From Winogradskyella helgolandensis (GTDB taxonomy: Bacteria > Bacteroidota > Bacteroidia > Flavobacteriales > Flavobacteriaceae): a stretch of DNA of 64,000 bases. Each line of letters starts with the position of its first letter. Within the stretch, counting starts at the first letter, position 1. A program made the position numbers and the translations under genes. A model generated the notes under the pieces. That model searched no databases and was not told the origin of the DNA. It worked only from the letters and a program-made list of their open reading frames with translations. The DNA lies in contig NZ_JABFHO010000001.1 of assembly GCF_013404085.1 (NCBI RefSeq), forward strand, positions 124,001 through 188,000, in the 5' to 3' direction. Shown piece after piece: positions 19,434-28,169 of this stretch.

Positions 19434-20965
19434 AAAAACTAATACTAATGAGTTTCTTTTTTGGGCTATTTATTTTTAGTTGTTCTAAAGATGATCCCGA
19501 AAATGAAAATGATATTCATGTAAATATCAAGTCGACTATTAGCTATGCATCAGAACCAATGGCAAACGGAGAATTCACATTTACATTAACGAATACAGTG
19601 AGTACAGCCACCACCATTAATTACACGATTAGTGGAACAGCTACAAACGGAACAGATTATCAAACCATTACAAATTCTATCAGTATTCCTGCAAATACGC
19701 TGAGCAAATCAATTAATATCATTGTTATTGATGATACGACAACAGAAGGTGATGAAACGGTAATTATTACCTTAGATGCAACCGATAACAACGTTCTTAT
19801 AGGAAGCTCAGATGTTGCAACGGTCACTATTTCCGAGCTACCAGAAGAGTTTTTATTATCACCAGACGATGCTTATTTATATATGGTAAACCCAAATGCA
19901 ACACCAGAAACAATCGCGCTATTTTACAATTTAAAACTAATTTCTAAAACCAAATTCGCTGTTGGTCAACAAGCCGCTTTTAGTAGTTTCTACAATGATA
20001 ATGGAGGGGAATCTGACATTATGAAAACAACAGGAAGCGATCCCGGTTTATTAGGGTTGGATTTTATGTTTATTACAGATGACAATAATAATGGAGCCAC
20101 ATCTAACTGGTATTATCAGCAAGAGCAGAATATAAAATCAGACGCCATAGAAGCTTATAATAAAGGTATGATAAACACCTTTTCATGGCATATGCGAGAA
20201 CCTTATGACGGTGATTATTTTTATGCAAGTGAAATGACTCAATTCCAACGAGACAATGCGCTTGTTAGCATTTTACCCGAAGGAGCAAATCATGAGTATT
20301 ATAAACAAAAACTTCAAAAAGTAGCAGAAGTTGCTCATAGCATGGTTGGAAGCGATGGGAACTTAGTCCCGTTTATTTTTAGACCGTTTCATGAGTTTGA
20401 TGGCGACTGGTTTTGGTGGGGAAAAGCCTATTGTTCTCCACAAGAATTTAAAGCGCTTTGGCAGTTTACGGTCACTTATTTAAGAGATACATTACAGGTC
20501 AACAATATTCTATTTGCCTTTTCACCAGATAGCAGTTTTTTTTCAGCTGCCGAATACCTCAGCAGATATCCTGGTGATGCTTATGTAGATATTCTTGGAA
20601 TGGATAATTACGCCGATTTCAACAATCAAGGGCAAGCCGCTTTGGATAGTGCCAATGAAAAACTTCAAATCATCACAGCGCTTGCAAAAGACCGCGTTAA
20701 AATTGCAGCATTAACAGAATCGGCTTATATCGTAACTCCTAGTATAAACAATCCTATTTCAGGGTTTTATGCTAACCACATGTATAATGCTTTATCAGAT
20801 AATAATGTAGAAATCGGTTATATGATGTTTTGGACAAACACGTCAAATACCTACTGCACACCACCCCCAGGACAACCTAGCACTTCAGACTTCTTAGAAT
20901 TTGTAAACAAACCGAGATCTGTATTACAGAACGAATTGCCTAATATGTACACTTTACCTCAATAA
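19430..20965 (+). CDS. Calx-beta plus GH26 mannanase lipoprotein
   Basis: This is a second, larger GH26 endo-mannanase. I start it at the Met overlapping the epimerase stop (ATGA, 19430), because that Met opens a perfect lipoprotein signal with Cys18 (FIFSC) followed by SKDDPENEND. An upstream in-frame Met at 19373 would add 19 residues from inside the epimerase gene. Residues about 25-120 are a Calx-beta domain (ISGTATNGTDYQTITNSIS, TTEGDETVIITLDA), usually a Ca-binding spacer or binding module. Residues about 135-511 are the GH26 barrel, with acid/base Glu322 in FRPFHEFDGDWFWWG and nucleophile Glu430 in ALTESAY. Probably surface exposed, acting on polymeric substrate. 511 aa. Confidence 0.92.
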   Translation: MKKLILMSFFFGLFIFSCSKDDPENENDIHVNIKSTISYASEPMANGEFTFTLTNTVSTATTINYTISGTATNGTDYQTITNSISIPANTLSKSINIIVIDDTTTEGDETVIITLDATDNNVLIGSSDVATVTISELPEEFLLSPDDAYLYMVNPNATPETIALFYNLKLISKTKFAVGQQAAFSSFYNDNGGESDIMKTTGSDPGLLGLDFMFITDDNNNGATSNWYYQQEQNIKSDAIEAYNKGMINTFSWHMREPYDGDYFYASEMTQFQRDNALVSILPEGANHEYYKQKLQKVAEVAHSMVGSDGNLVPFIFRPFHEFDGDWFWWGKAYCSPQEFKALWQFTVTYLRDTLQVNNILFAFSPDSSFFSAAEYLSRYPGDAYVDILGMDNYADFNNQGQAALDSANEKLQIITALAKDRVKIAALTESAYIVTPSINNPISGFYANHMYNALSDNNVEIGYMMFWTNTSNTYCTPPPGQPSTSDFLEFVNKPRSVLQNELPNMYTLPQ

Positions 20966-20973
20966 ATTTTATA

Positions 20974-22305
20974 ATGAAAAACTTCAAACTCATAATAACA
21001 AGCCTTTGCATCACAGTTCTATTTTCTTGTAAAAGTAAAAAATATGTGTTTGAAGAAACTCCAGATAAATCAGATTTTATAACTGTAAAAGGCACTCAAT
21101 TTCAAAAAGGGGATCAACCCTATTATTTTATTGGAGCTAATTATTGGTATGGTCCATTAATAGGGGCTAAAAAAAGTGGAGATCGTGAACGCCTTATCAA
21201 AGAATTAGACTTAATGAAATCTGTTGGGATTGATAACTTACGGATTTTAGTTGGAGCTGAAGGAGATGGTGGAGATTCAAGAGTGTATCCGGCTTTACAA
21301 CCAGAACAAGGGGTTTACAATGACGATTTGTTAGATGGTTTAGATTTTTTATTGGCCGAAATGCGACAGCGAAACATGTATGCTGTGCTCTACTTAAACA
21401 ACAATTGGATCTGGTCTGGTGGCATGTCTGAATATTTAAAATGGAATGGTTACGGTGATGTTCCTAACCCATTTCTAGAAGCCTATTCTTGGAATGACTA
21501 CATGAATTACACGAAACAATTTCATAGCTGTGAGCCTTGTAAAGATGCTTTTTACAAACATATTAAACACATTATTGGTCGTACAAATTCTTATACCAAT
21601 ATTAAATACACAGACGACCCTTCTATTATGTCGTGGCAAGTGGCAAATGAGCCTAGAGTTTTAATGACTCCAGACCATGAAGACGCTTTTGCAGGTTGGT
21701 TAAATGAAACCGTAAGGATTATTAAAGAATTAGCTCCGAATCAATTAATATCTACAGGAACCGAAGGAAAACATGGTTTTTTACAAGATATAGATATGTA
21801 CCAAAGACTACATAAAAATAAGAATATCGATTATTTAACCATGCACATGTGGCCAAAAAATTGGGGTTGGTATGATATTAATAACGAAAAAGAATCTACA
21901 CAAGTTTCCATAAACAATGCTAAAAATTACATGAATGAACACGTGGTCATTGCTAACAAATTAAACAAACCTATTGTGATGTCAGAATTTGGCTTTCCAC
22001 GAGAAAAAGAAAGTCTCTCACTTCACGCTTCCATAGAAAACAGAGATATATTTTACAAAGCTATTTTTCAAGAAATTGAAAATAGCAAACGAAATCAAAG
22101 TCCAATAGCTGGATTAAATTTTTGGGGTTTTGCTGGTTATGCTATTACGAATCCTAATAATGGAAAATGGAAACATGGTGATGATTTTACAGCAGATCCT
22201 CCACAAGAACCACAAGGTTTAAATTCTGTTTTTGCATCGGATATTTCAACATTAGAATTAATTAAGACATTTAATTTACTATTAACTAAATATCCAACAC
22301 GTTAA
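20974..22305 (+). CDS. GH5 endo-beta-1,4-mannanase lipoprotein (GH5_7-like)
   Basis: This enzyme cleaves beta-1,4-mannan or glucomannan chains. The lipobox ends at Cys19 (LFSC). The barrel starts with GTQFQKGDQPYYFIGANYWYG, and the N-terminal WYG plus GAEGDGGDSRVYPALQP pattern is typical of GH5 subfamily 7 mannanases. Acid/base Glu226 lies in SWQVANEPR and nucleophile Glu338 in VMSEFGFPRE. At 443 aa it is a single-domain enzyme of normal length. It starts 8 nt after the preceding GH26, so it belongs to the same transcript. Three mannanases of two families in one operon suggest division of labour between surface endo-attack and processing of imported oligosaccharides. Confidence 0.92.
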   Translation: MKNFKLIITSLCITVLFSCKSKKYVFEETPDKSDFITVKGTQFQKGDQPYYFIGANYWYGPLIGAKKSGDRERLIKELDLMKSVGIDNLRILVGAEGDGGDSRVYPALQPEQGVYNDDLLDGLDFLLAEMRQRNMYAVLYLNNNWIWSGGMSEYLKWNGYGDVPNPFLEAYSWNDYMNYTKQFHSCEPCKDAFYKHIKHIIGRTNSYTNIKYTDDPSIMSWQVANEPRVLMTPDHEDAFAGWLNETVRIIKELAPNQLISTGTEGKHGFLQDIDMYQRLHKNKNIDYLTMHMWPKNWGWYDINNEKESTQVSINNAKNYMNEHVVIANKLNKPIVMSEFGFPREKESLSLHASIENRDIFYKAIFQEIENSKRNQSPIAGLNFWGFAGYAITNPNNGKWKHGDDFTADPPQEPQGLNSVFASDISTLELIKTFNLLLTKYPTR

Positions 22306-22328
22306 AAGTTCAACAAAAAGATTCACTT

Positions 22329-24458
22329 ATGAAAGCCACTATTTTCAGCATTTTGTTTTGCATTCCCTTTCTTATCAGTTCGCAAACACAATCAAAATAT
22401 ATTGTAGTGGATCAATTTGGTTATCGACCAACATCAGAAAAAATCGCGATTCTTAGAGATCCAATATCTGGTTTTGATGCGTCAGAATCTTTTGCTCCTA
22501 GTTATGCTTATGCTATTGTTGATGCCACTACAAATACCCAAGTTTACTTAGGACATACAGTTCCTTATAATTCTGGAATGGAAGATCCTTCTTCCGGAGA
22601 CCGTGTGTGGTGGTTTGATTTTTCAGCATTTGAAACTCCTGGCACTTATTATATTCTAGATATTAATCAAAATTTAAAATCGTACGACTTTGTTATTGCC
22701 GAAGACATTTATAACGACATTCTAAAACACGCTGTTCGCACGTTTTATTACCAAAGAGCAGGTTACGCCAAAGAGGCCACTTATGCAGGAAGCAATTGGG
22801 CAGATGGAGCTAGTCATTTAGGACCTTTGCAAGATACACAAGCAAGACGTTGGGATTCACCAAACGATGCTTCTACAGAAAAAGACCTTAGCGGAGGCTG
22901 GTATGATGCAGGAGACTATAATAAGTACACAACATGGACAGCGAACTATATTGTAGATTTATTAAAAGCCTACATAGAAAAACCGGATGTTTGGACAGAT
23001 GATTATAACTTACCATATTCTGGAAATGGTATTCCTGATCTTATTGATGAAATAAAATGGGGAATGGATCATCTATTGCGTCTTCAAGAATCGGATGGTT
23101 CTATGATCAGTATTGTAGATTTATCACATGCCTCACCTCCATCTTCAGCAACTGGACAAAGTTTATATGGTGCTGTGAATACATCTTCTACTTTGGCATC
23201 AGCTGGTGCTTTTGCTCTAGGATCTAAAGTTTTTGATGTTTTAGGTGAATCCGATTACGCTTCAACATTAGAACAAAGTGCTATTGATGCATGGAATTGG
23301 GCATATGAAAATCCGAATGTGATTTGGGAGAACAATAGTGTTGCTTATAATTCTTTAGATATTGGCGCAGGACAACAAGAAACAAACGATGATGGTCGTT
23401 TTGCTTTTAAAATGAGAGCAGCTATACATTTATACGATATCACATTAGATTCTAACTACAGAACTTTCATTGATAATAATTATCAAAATTCACATTTGAT
23501 ACTTTGGAATTATGCCTATCCTTTTGAGCAGACAGATCAAGAAACCTTATTGTATTACACATCAATTCCTTCGGCAACACCTGAAGTTGTAACAGCAATT
23601 AACTCCACTTATGAAAATGCCATGAACACCGCAGCTAATTTTGGAGCACTAACCAATGAAACAGATCCTTATCTCGCTCATCTTACCGATTATGTTTGGG
23701 GCAGTAATGGCACCAAATCTCGAAAAGGTTTAATGTTTATGGATTACATTAATTACGATATTAATAGCGCAAATAATATAGATGCTTTTAGAGCCGCAGA
23801 ACGCTACATTCATTATCTCCATGGTGTAAATCCCTTAAACTTCTGCTATTTATCAAACATGTATGATTACGGAGGAGACCATGGTGTTAATGAATTTTAC
23901 CACACTTGGTTTAGTGACGGAACGGATTGGGACAACGCTCAAAATGATGTATACGGTCCAGCTCCTGGTTATGTTGTTGGTGGTGCGAATCCATTTTACG
24001 ATTGGGATGGTTGCTGCCCTTCGGGTTGCGGAAGTCAAACTTGTGATGCGAATCAAGTAGCTAGAATCAATGGACAACCGAAACAAAAAGCTTATGATGA
24101 TTTTAATACGACTTGGCCAATGAATTCATGGGAAGTCACTGAAAACAGTAATAATTATCAGGTGGCTTACATTCGATTGTTATCTAAATTTATTGGGTTA
24201 CAAGAACCTCTTTCGATTAATGACGTCGCTCATAATTCAAACATCTCTTTACACCCTAATCCATTTAAAAATGAATTTACAATCACGACGAAAGAACCAG
24301 CGTCCTATCAAATTTATGATTTAACAGGACGCTCCATTTCTAAAGGACGTTTTGAAAGCTCTTGTTCTATTGGCAAAAGCATCAAAACGTCAGGTATTTA
24401 CTTTGTAAAAGTAAGTTTGACGAATTCTAGCAAAACGTTTAAATTGATTAAAAATTAA
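22329..24458 (+). CDS. GH9 endoglucanase with type IX secretion C-terminal domain
   Basis: This is a secreted beta-1,4-glucanase that should cut glucosyl-rich stretches of glucomannan. A type I signal peptide ends near residue 20 (ISSQTQ). A CelD-type N-terminal Ig-like domain follows (about 24-125, IVVDQFGYRPTSEKIAI). The GH9 (alpha/alpha)6 domain (about 130-620) has catalytic DAGD at 193-196 in GGWYDAGDYNKY and the late catalytic Glu in SWEVTENSNNYQVAYI. A Cys-rich loop (CCPSGCGSQTC) resembles GH9 metal or disulfide loops. Residues about 637-709 are a Por-secretion T9SS domain (LHPNPFKNEFTI, IYDLTGRS, GIYFVKV). It is the only T9SS cargo of PUL 1 and ends the operon, with one base between it and the convergent GH3 gene. 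Confidence 0.94.
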   Translation: MKATIFSILFCIPFLISSQTQSKYIVVDQFGYRPTSEKIAILRDPISGFDASESFAPSYAYAIVDATTNTQVYLGHTVPYNSGMEDPSSGDRVWWFDFSAFETPGTYYILDINQNLKSYDFVIAEDIYNDILKHAVRTFYYQRAGYAKEATYAGSNWADGASHLGPLQDTQARRWDSPNDASTEKDLSGGWYDAGDYNKYTTWTANYIVDLLKAYIEKPDVWTDDYNLPYSGNGIPDLIDEIKWGMDHLLRLQESDGSMISIVDLSHASPPSSATGQSLYGAVNTSSTLASAGAFALGSKVFDVLGESDYASTLEQSAIDAWNWAYENPNVIWENNSVAYNSLDIGAGQQETNDDGRFAFKMRAAIHLYDITLDSNYRTFIDNNYQNSHLILWNYAYPFEQTDQETLLYYTSIPSATPEVVTAINSTYENAMNTAANFGALTNETDPYLAHLTDYVWGSNGTKSRKGLMFMDYINYDINSANNIDAFRAAERYIHYLHGVNPLNFCYLSNMYDYGGDHGVNEFYHTWFSDGTDWDNAQNDVYGPAPGYVVGGANPFYDWDGCCPSGCGSQTCDANQVARINGQPKQKAYDDFNTTWPMNSWEVTENSNNYQVAYIRLLSKFIGLQEPLSINDVAHNSNISLHPNPFKNEFTITTKEPASYQIYDLTGRSISKGRFESSCSIGKSIKTSGIYFVKVSLTNSSKTFKLIKN

Positions 24459-24459
24459 T

Positions 24460-26745
24460 TTATTCAAGTACAAAATCGGTTTCTAATACGGATATAGAAC
24501 TTCCACCTACAAAGACTTTAAAATCTCCTGGTTCAATAATAAAATCACCATTATTGTCATAGAATCCAAGCGTTTCTTTATTTAATGTGAAGCTAATCGT
24601 TTTGGTTTCACCAGCTTTAATTTCAACCAATTCAAATCCTTTGAGCTCTTTAACAGGACGTGTCACACTACCAACTAAATCTCTAATGTATAATTGAACG
24701 ACTTCTTTTCCATCTAATTCACCAGTATTAGTGATATTAACACTCACTTTCACATCATCTTCTAAAGCGAAAGTATTACCGTTAAGTTCTAAATCCGAAT
24801 AGCTAAAATTCGTATAACTTAAACCATGTCCAAAAGGATATAGTGGAGTTTTTTTAACATCAGAATAGTGTGACCAAAACACGTTATCATCCTTATCTAC
24901 TGGACGGCCTGTGTTTTTAAAATTATAATAAATTGGCACCTGACCAACATTACGAGGAAAGGTCATTGGTAATTTTCCGCTAGGATTATAGTCACCATAT
25001 AACACTTGAGCCACAGCGTTTCCGGTTTGCGTTCCTAATTGCCATGCTTCCACAATTGTTGGAATATGTTCGTCTGCCCAAGAAATTGCTAAAGGACGAC
25101 CGTTATTTAAAACCAAAACGATGTTTGGATTAACTTCATATACCGCTTCCAATAATTCTTGCTGAACTCCTGGTAATTGCAAATCTGTACGACTTCGTCC
25201 TTCTCCACTTTGAAATCCATATTCACCTAAAACCATCACCACAACATCCACGGTTTTTGCAACCGCAATAGCCTCAGCAAAACCACTAGTATCCGTTGTA
25301 TTAAATTGAATTTCTTGTAGAAACGTCGTTTTTTCAGTAGCCACCTCAGCACCTCTCACATAAGTTAATGTGTTGCCAGTGTACGCCTGCATTCCTTCTA
25401 ACACAGACACTCCGGTTTCATCGTCTGAAGCGATTCTCCAACTTCCTAATGGACTAGACTTATCATTTGCTAAATCACCCATTAAAGCAATTTTTTGACC
25501 TTCCTTTTTTAATGGTAACAATTGATTGTCGTTCTTTAATAACACAATTGATTTCTTCGCCATATCCAAAACAGCTTCGTGATGTGCTGGATTTCCTATA
25601 GTTTCCTTCTCTCTTGCTTCATCACAATATCTGTAAGGATCTTCAAATAAACCTAACTCAAACTTCACCCGTAAAATACGTCTGACAGCATCATCAATTA
25701 TAGCTTCTTCAACGACTCCATCTTTAACAAGCTGTGCTAATTCCTGGACATAAACATTACCTTCCATATCCATATCAGAACCCGCAATTGCTGCAATTTT
25801 AGCTGCTTCTCGCTTGTCTTTAGCATGTCCCCAACTTATCATTTCAAAAATTGAAGCCCAATCTGATATTACAAAGCCTTCAAAACCCCATTTACCTTTT
25901 AAAATATCGCGTTGCAAATAGGAACTTCCGGTTACTGGTACTCCATTTAATTCATTAAATGAATTCATCAAAGTACTTACACCTGCATCTACAGCCGCTT
26001 TAAAAGGCGGTAAAACCACATTGTGAAGTGTTGACGTTCCAATATCTACCGTATTGTATTCTTTACCAGCTTCTGCAAATCCGTATGCTGCAAAATGTTT
26101 TGCACAAGCTGCAATAGTATTTGTTGCAGACAAATCATCTCCTTGAAATCCATGCACCCTAGCCACAGCTATTTTACTGCCTAAAAATGGGTCTTCTCCT
26201 GCTCCTTCCATAACGCGTCCCCAACGTGCATCTCTTCCAATATCTACCATTGGTCCAAATGTCCAATTTATACCAGATGCAGCAGCTTCTGCAGCTGCTA
26301 CACTTGCAGATTTTTTTATAGCTTCCAAATCCCAACTTGCCGCTTCAGCTAATGGAATTGGACTCAACGTTTTATAACCATGAATAACATCAAAACCAAT
26401 AATCAATGGAATTCCCAATCGGGTTTCTTCGACAGCTATTTTTTGTACAGCTCTAACTTCTTTTACACCTCTAACGGACAACATGGATCCGACCCAACCT
26501 TTACGTAAATGTGCATATTTTTGTTCGGCACTACCACCTTCTGGAGCAGGACCAGTAACATCCCAAAAACCATTATATTGATTCATTTGACCTACCTTTT
26601 CTTCGATAGTCATGATTTTTAATAGTGAATCTATTTTATTTTCTATAGTTGTATTTTTAGTCATCTTCGTATTGTTTTGAGCTTTACAATTTGTGAATAC
26701 AAATAGTGTTAAAGCAAAAATTATAATGTGTCTTGTAGTGTTCAT
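24460..26745 (-). CDS. GH3 beta-glucosidase (exo-acting), PUL 1
   Basis: This enzyme releases glucose from the non-reducing ends of beta-gluco-oligosaccharides. I start it at 26745, 10 nt after the preceding stop, because that Met begins a signal ending at Cys20 (FTNC); a longer frame reaching 26835 would overlap the esterase gene. The N-terminal TIM-like barrel carries nucleophile Asp295 in GFVISDW, with KHFAAYG and GRVMEGAGEDP as substrate-loop motifs. The second alpha/beta domain has the acid/base loop SGEGRSRTDL, and a C-terminal fibronectin-like domain ends the protein. The catalytic modules resemble the two GH3 genes of PUL 2. It is last in the GH5-AraC-CE-CE-GH3 operon and converges on GH9. 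Confidence 0.93.
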   Translation of the reverse strand: MNTTRHIIIFALTLFVFTNCKAQNNTKMTKNTTIENKIDSLLKIMTIEEKVGQMNQYNGFWDVTGPAPEGGSAEQKYAHLRKGWVGSMLSVRGVKEVRAVQKIAVEETRLGIPLIIGFDVIHGYKTLSPIPLAEAASWDLEAIKKSASVAAAEAAASGINWTFGPMVDIGRDARWGRVMEGAGEDPFLGSKIAVARVHGFQGDDLSATNTIAACAKHFAAYGFAEAGKEYNTVDIGTSTLHNVVLPPFKAAVDAGVSTLMNSFNELNGVPVTGSSYLQRDILKGKWGFEGFVISDWASIFEMISWGHAKDKREAAKIAAIAGSDMDMEGNVYVQELAQLVKDGVVEEAIIDDAVRRILRVKFELGLFEDPYRYCDEAREKETIGNPAHHEAVLDMAKKSIVLLKNDNQLLPLKKEGQKIALMGDLANDKSSPLGSWRIASDDETGVSVLEGMQAYTGNTLTYVRGAEVATEKTTFLQEIQFNTTDTSGFAEAIAVAKTVDVVVMVLGEYGFQSGEGRSRTDLQLPGVQQELLEAVYEVNPNIVLVLNNGRPLAISWADEHIPTIVEAWQLGTQTGNAVAQVLYGDYNPSGKLPMTFPRNVGQVPIYYNFKNTGRPVDKDDNVFWSHYSDVKKTPLYPFGHGLSYTNFSYSDLELNGNTFALEDDVKVSVNITNTGELDGKEVVQLYIRDLVGSVTRPVKELKGFELVEIKAGETKTISFTLNKETLGFYDNNGDFIIEPGDFKVFVGGSSISVLETDFVLE

Positions 26746-26755
26746 GGTTTTAAAT

Positions 26756-28129
26756 TTATTTTTCAGTAGTAAAACTAGATGCTGGTAATCCGGCACTATT
26801 AAACACATTAGACTGTAATGCATTTCCCCATGCAAATCTTACTTTTCGAGGTTGCTTCACGTTGGTAGAATATACTATTATTGTCTTATCTTTTAATCGT
26901 GTATTAGCTAAATAAAACACGTTATCTTCTCCTGCTATTTCAAATAAAGACGTTTTATCTTTTATAGTAAGGCCATCTGCGTTTTTAAAATAAACGACAG
27001 CAACTTCCTTATTAAACGTGACTTGTTCTAGTTCTGGAAATTCCACAAGATTACTGATTACTTTATAATGCTTTTTCATTGCTATATTTGCCAATCTTTG
27101 TCCTACAGATTTTTTATTTTTTGGATGAATATCATCTATTGGTGAAATATCAGAAATAACAACCATTTCTGTATGCTCTAATCTATTGGCTACCTTACGT
27201 TGCGCATCTCTAATTATAACACCACCAAAATGTTTGTGGCCATCATCATAAGGTGCTATTTGAACTACATAGAATGGAAAGTTATCTTGCCATAAATCTC
27301 TCCAAGAGGTAATTAAAGCAGTCAATGTTTTATCATAAACTAAAGATCCTACGTTTGACTCTCCTTGATACCAAAGCGCACCAGCTAAATTATATCCAAC
27401 AAGAGGCGCTATCATAGCATTAAATGCTTTTGCAGGTTTTGTAGGTCCCCAATCTTGCGGTTGAAGTTTACTTGCCGCTTCGGATATAATCTTATCGTTT
27501 TCAAAACTAGTTTTTGGCATCCATACTTCTGCAGGTGTGCCACCCCAAGACGAAATGATTAAGCCAACAGGTGTACTTTTAATATGTTCTTGTAGTTGTG
27601 TTGCAAAAAAATAGGCTACAGCACTATTGTTTTTCATTGTTTCTGAAGTACAAATTTCCCATTTTCCTATAATATGATCTTGTGGAGAATCTGAGGTAGA
27701 TTTCTCTACCCTAAAAAATCGAATGGTGTTATGATTAGCTTTCGCTACTTCCTCATCACCATTCTCAATTCCCCAAGATGCAGTCATTTCCATATTTGAT
27801 TGCCCAGAGCACAACCAAACTTCGCCTATTAAAACATCATTTATTATAATTTTATTATTACCAGAAATCGTGATAGTATAGCCAGAACCTGCTTTTGGTG
27901 TTTTAACATTCAGTTCCCATTTTACATGACTTGAAGTTGTAACTTCATATACTTCATTTGTCCAAGAAGGACTTATTTTCACAACTTCATTAGGGCTCGC
28001 CCAACCCCAAAACTTAACATCCTCATTTTGCTGTAAGACCATATGATCTGAGAATATAGCAGGAAGCATTACATCGGCTAACATAACATTAGACACGAAT
28101 AACAGCATATATAAGATTGCTTTTTTCAT
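26756..28129 (-). CDS. Sialate O-acetylesterase-like SGNH esterase
   Basis: This exported carbohydrate esterase very likely removes O-acetyl groups; the family name is historical, and in plant- or algal-glycan PULs it usually acts on acetylated hemicellulose. A signal peptide covers about 1-18. An N-terminal beta domain (about 20-100, MLPAIFSDHMVLQQ) precedes the SGNH catalytic core, with Ser111 in CSGQSNMEM, a GTPAEVWMP loop, ALWYQGESN, and the C-terminal Asp-His pair in DDIHPKNKKSVGQRLA. It is 457 aa, a standard length. It lies 10 nt before GH3 and 40 nt after the CE2-like gene, both leftward. With that gene it indicates that the PUL 1 substrate is acetylated. Confidence 0.88.
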   Translation of the reverse strand: MKKAILYMLLFVSNVMLADVMLPAIFSDHMVLQQNEDVKFWGWASPNEVVKISPSWTNEVYEVTTSSHVKWELNVKTPKAGSGYTITISGNNKIIINDVLIGEVWLCSGQSNMEMTASWGIENGDEEVAKANHNTIRFFRVEKSTSDSPQDHIIGKWEICTSETMKNNSAVAYFFATQLQEHIKSTPVGLIISSWGGTPAEVWMPKTSFENDKIISEAASKLQPQDWGPTKPAKAFNAMIAPLVGYNLAGALWYQGESNVGSLVYDKTLTALITSWRDLWQDNFPFYVVQIAPYDDGHKHFGGVIIRDAQRKVANRLEHTEMVVISDISPIDDIHPKNKKSVGQRLANIAMKKHYKVISNLVEFPELEQVTFNKEVAVVYFKNADGLTIKDKTSLFEIAGEDNVFYLANTRLKDKTIIVYSTNVKQPRKVRFAWGNALQSNVFNSAGLPASSFTTEK

Positions 28130-28169
28130 TATGCTTTAGGATTGCTTTTTTGTAATACGTTTAAACGCT

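Noticed and set aside
26746..26835. Extended N-terminus of the PUL 1 GH3
   Set aside because: It overlaps the esterase gene by about 80 nt and puts 30 unrelated residues before the lipoprotein signal.
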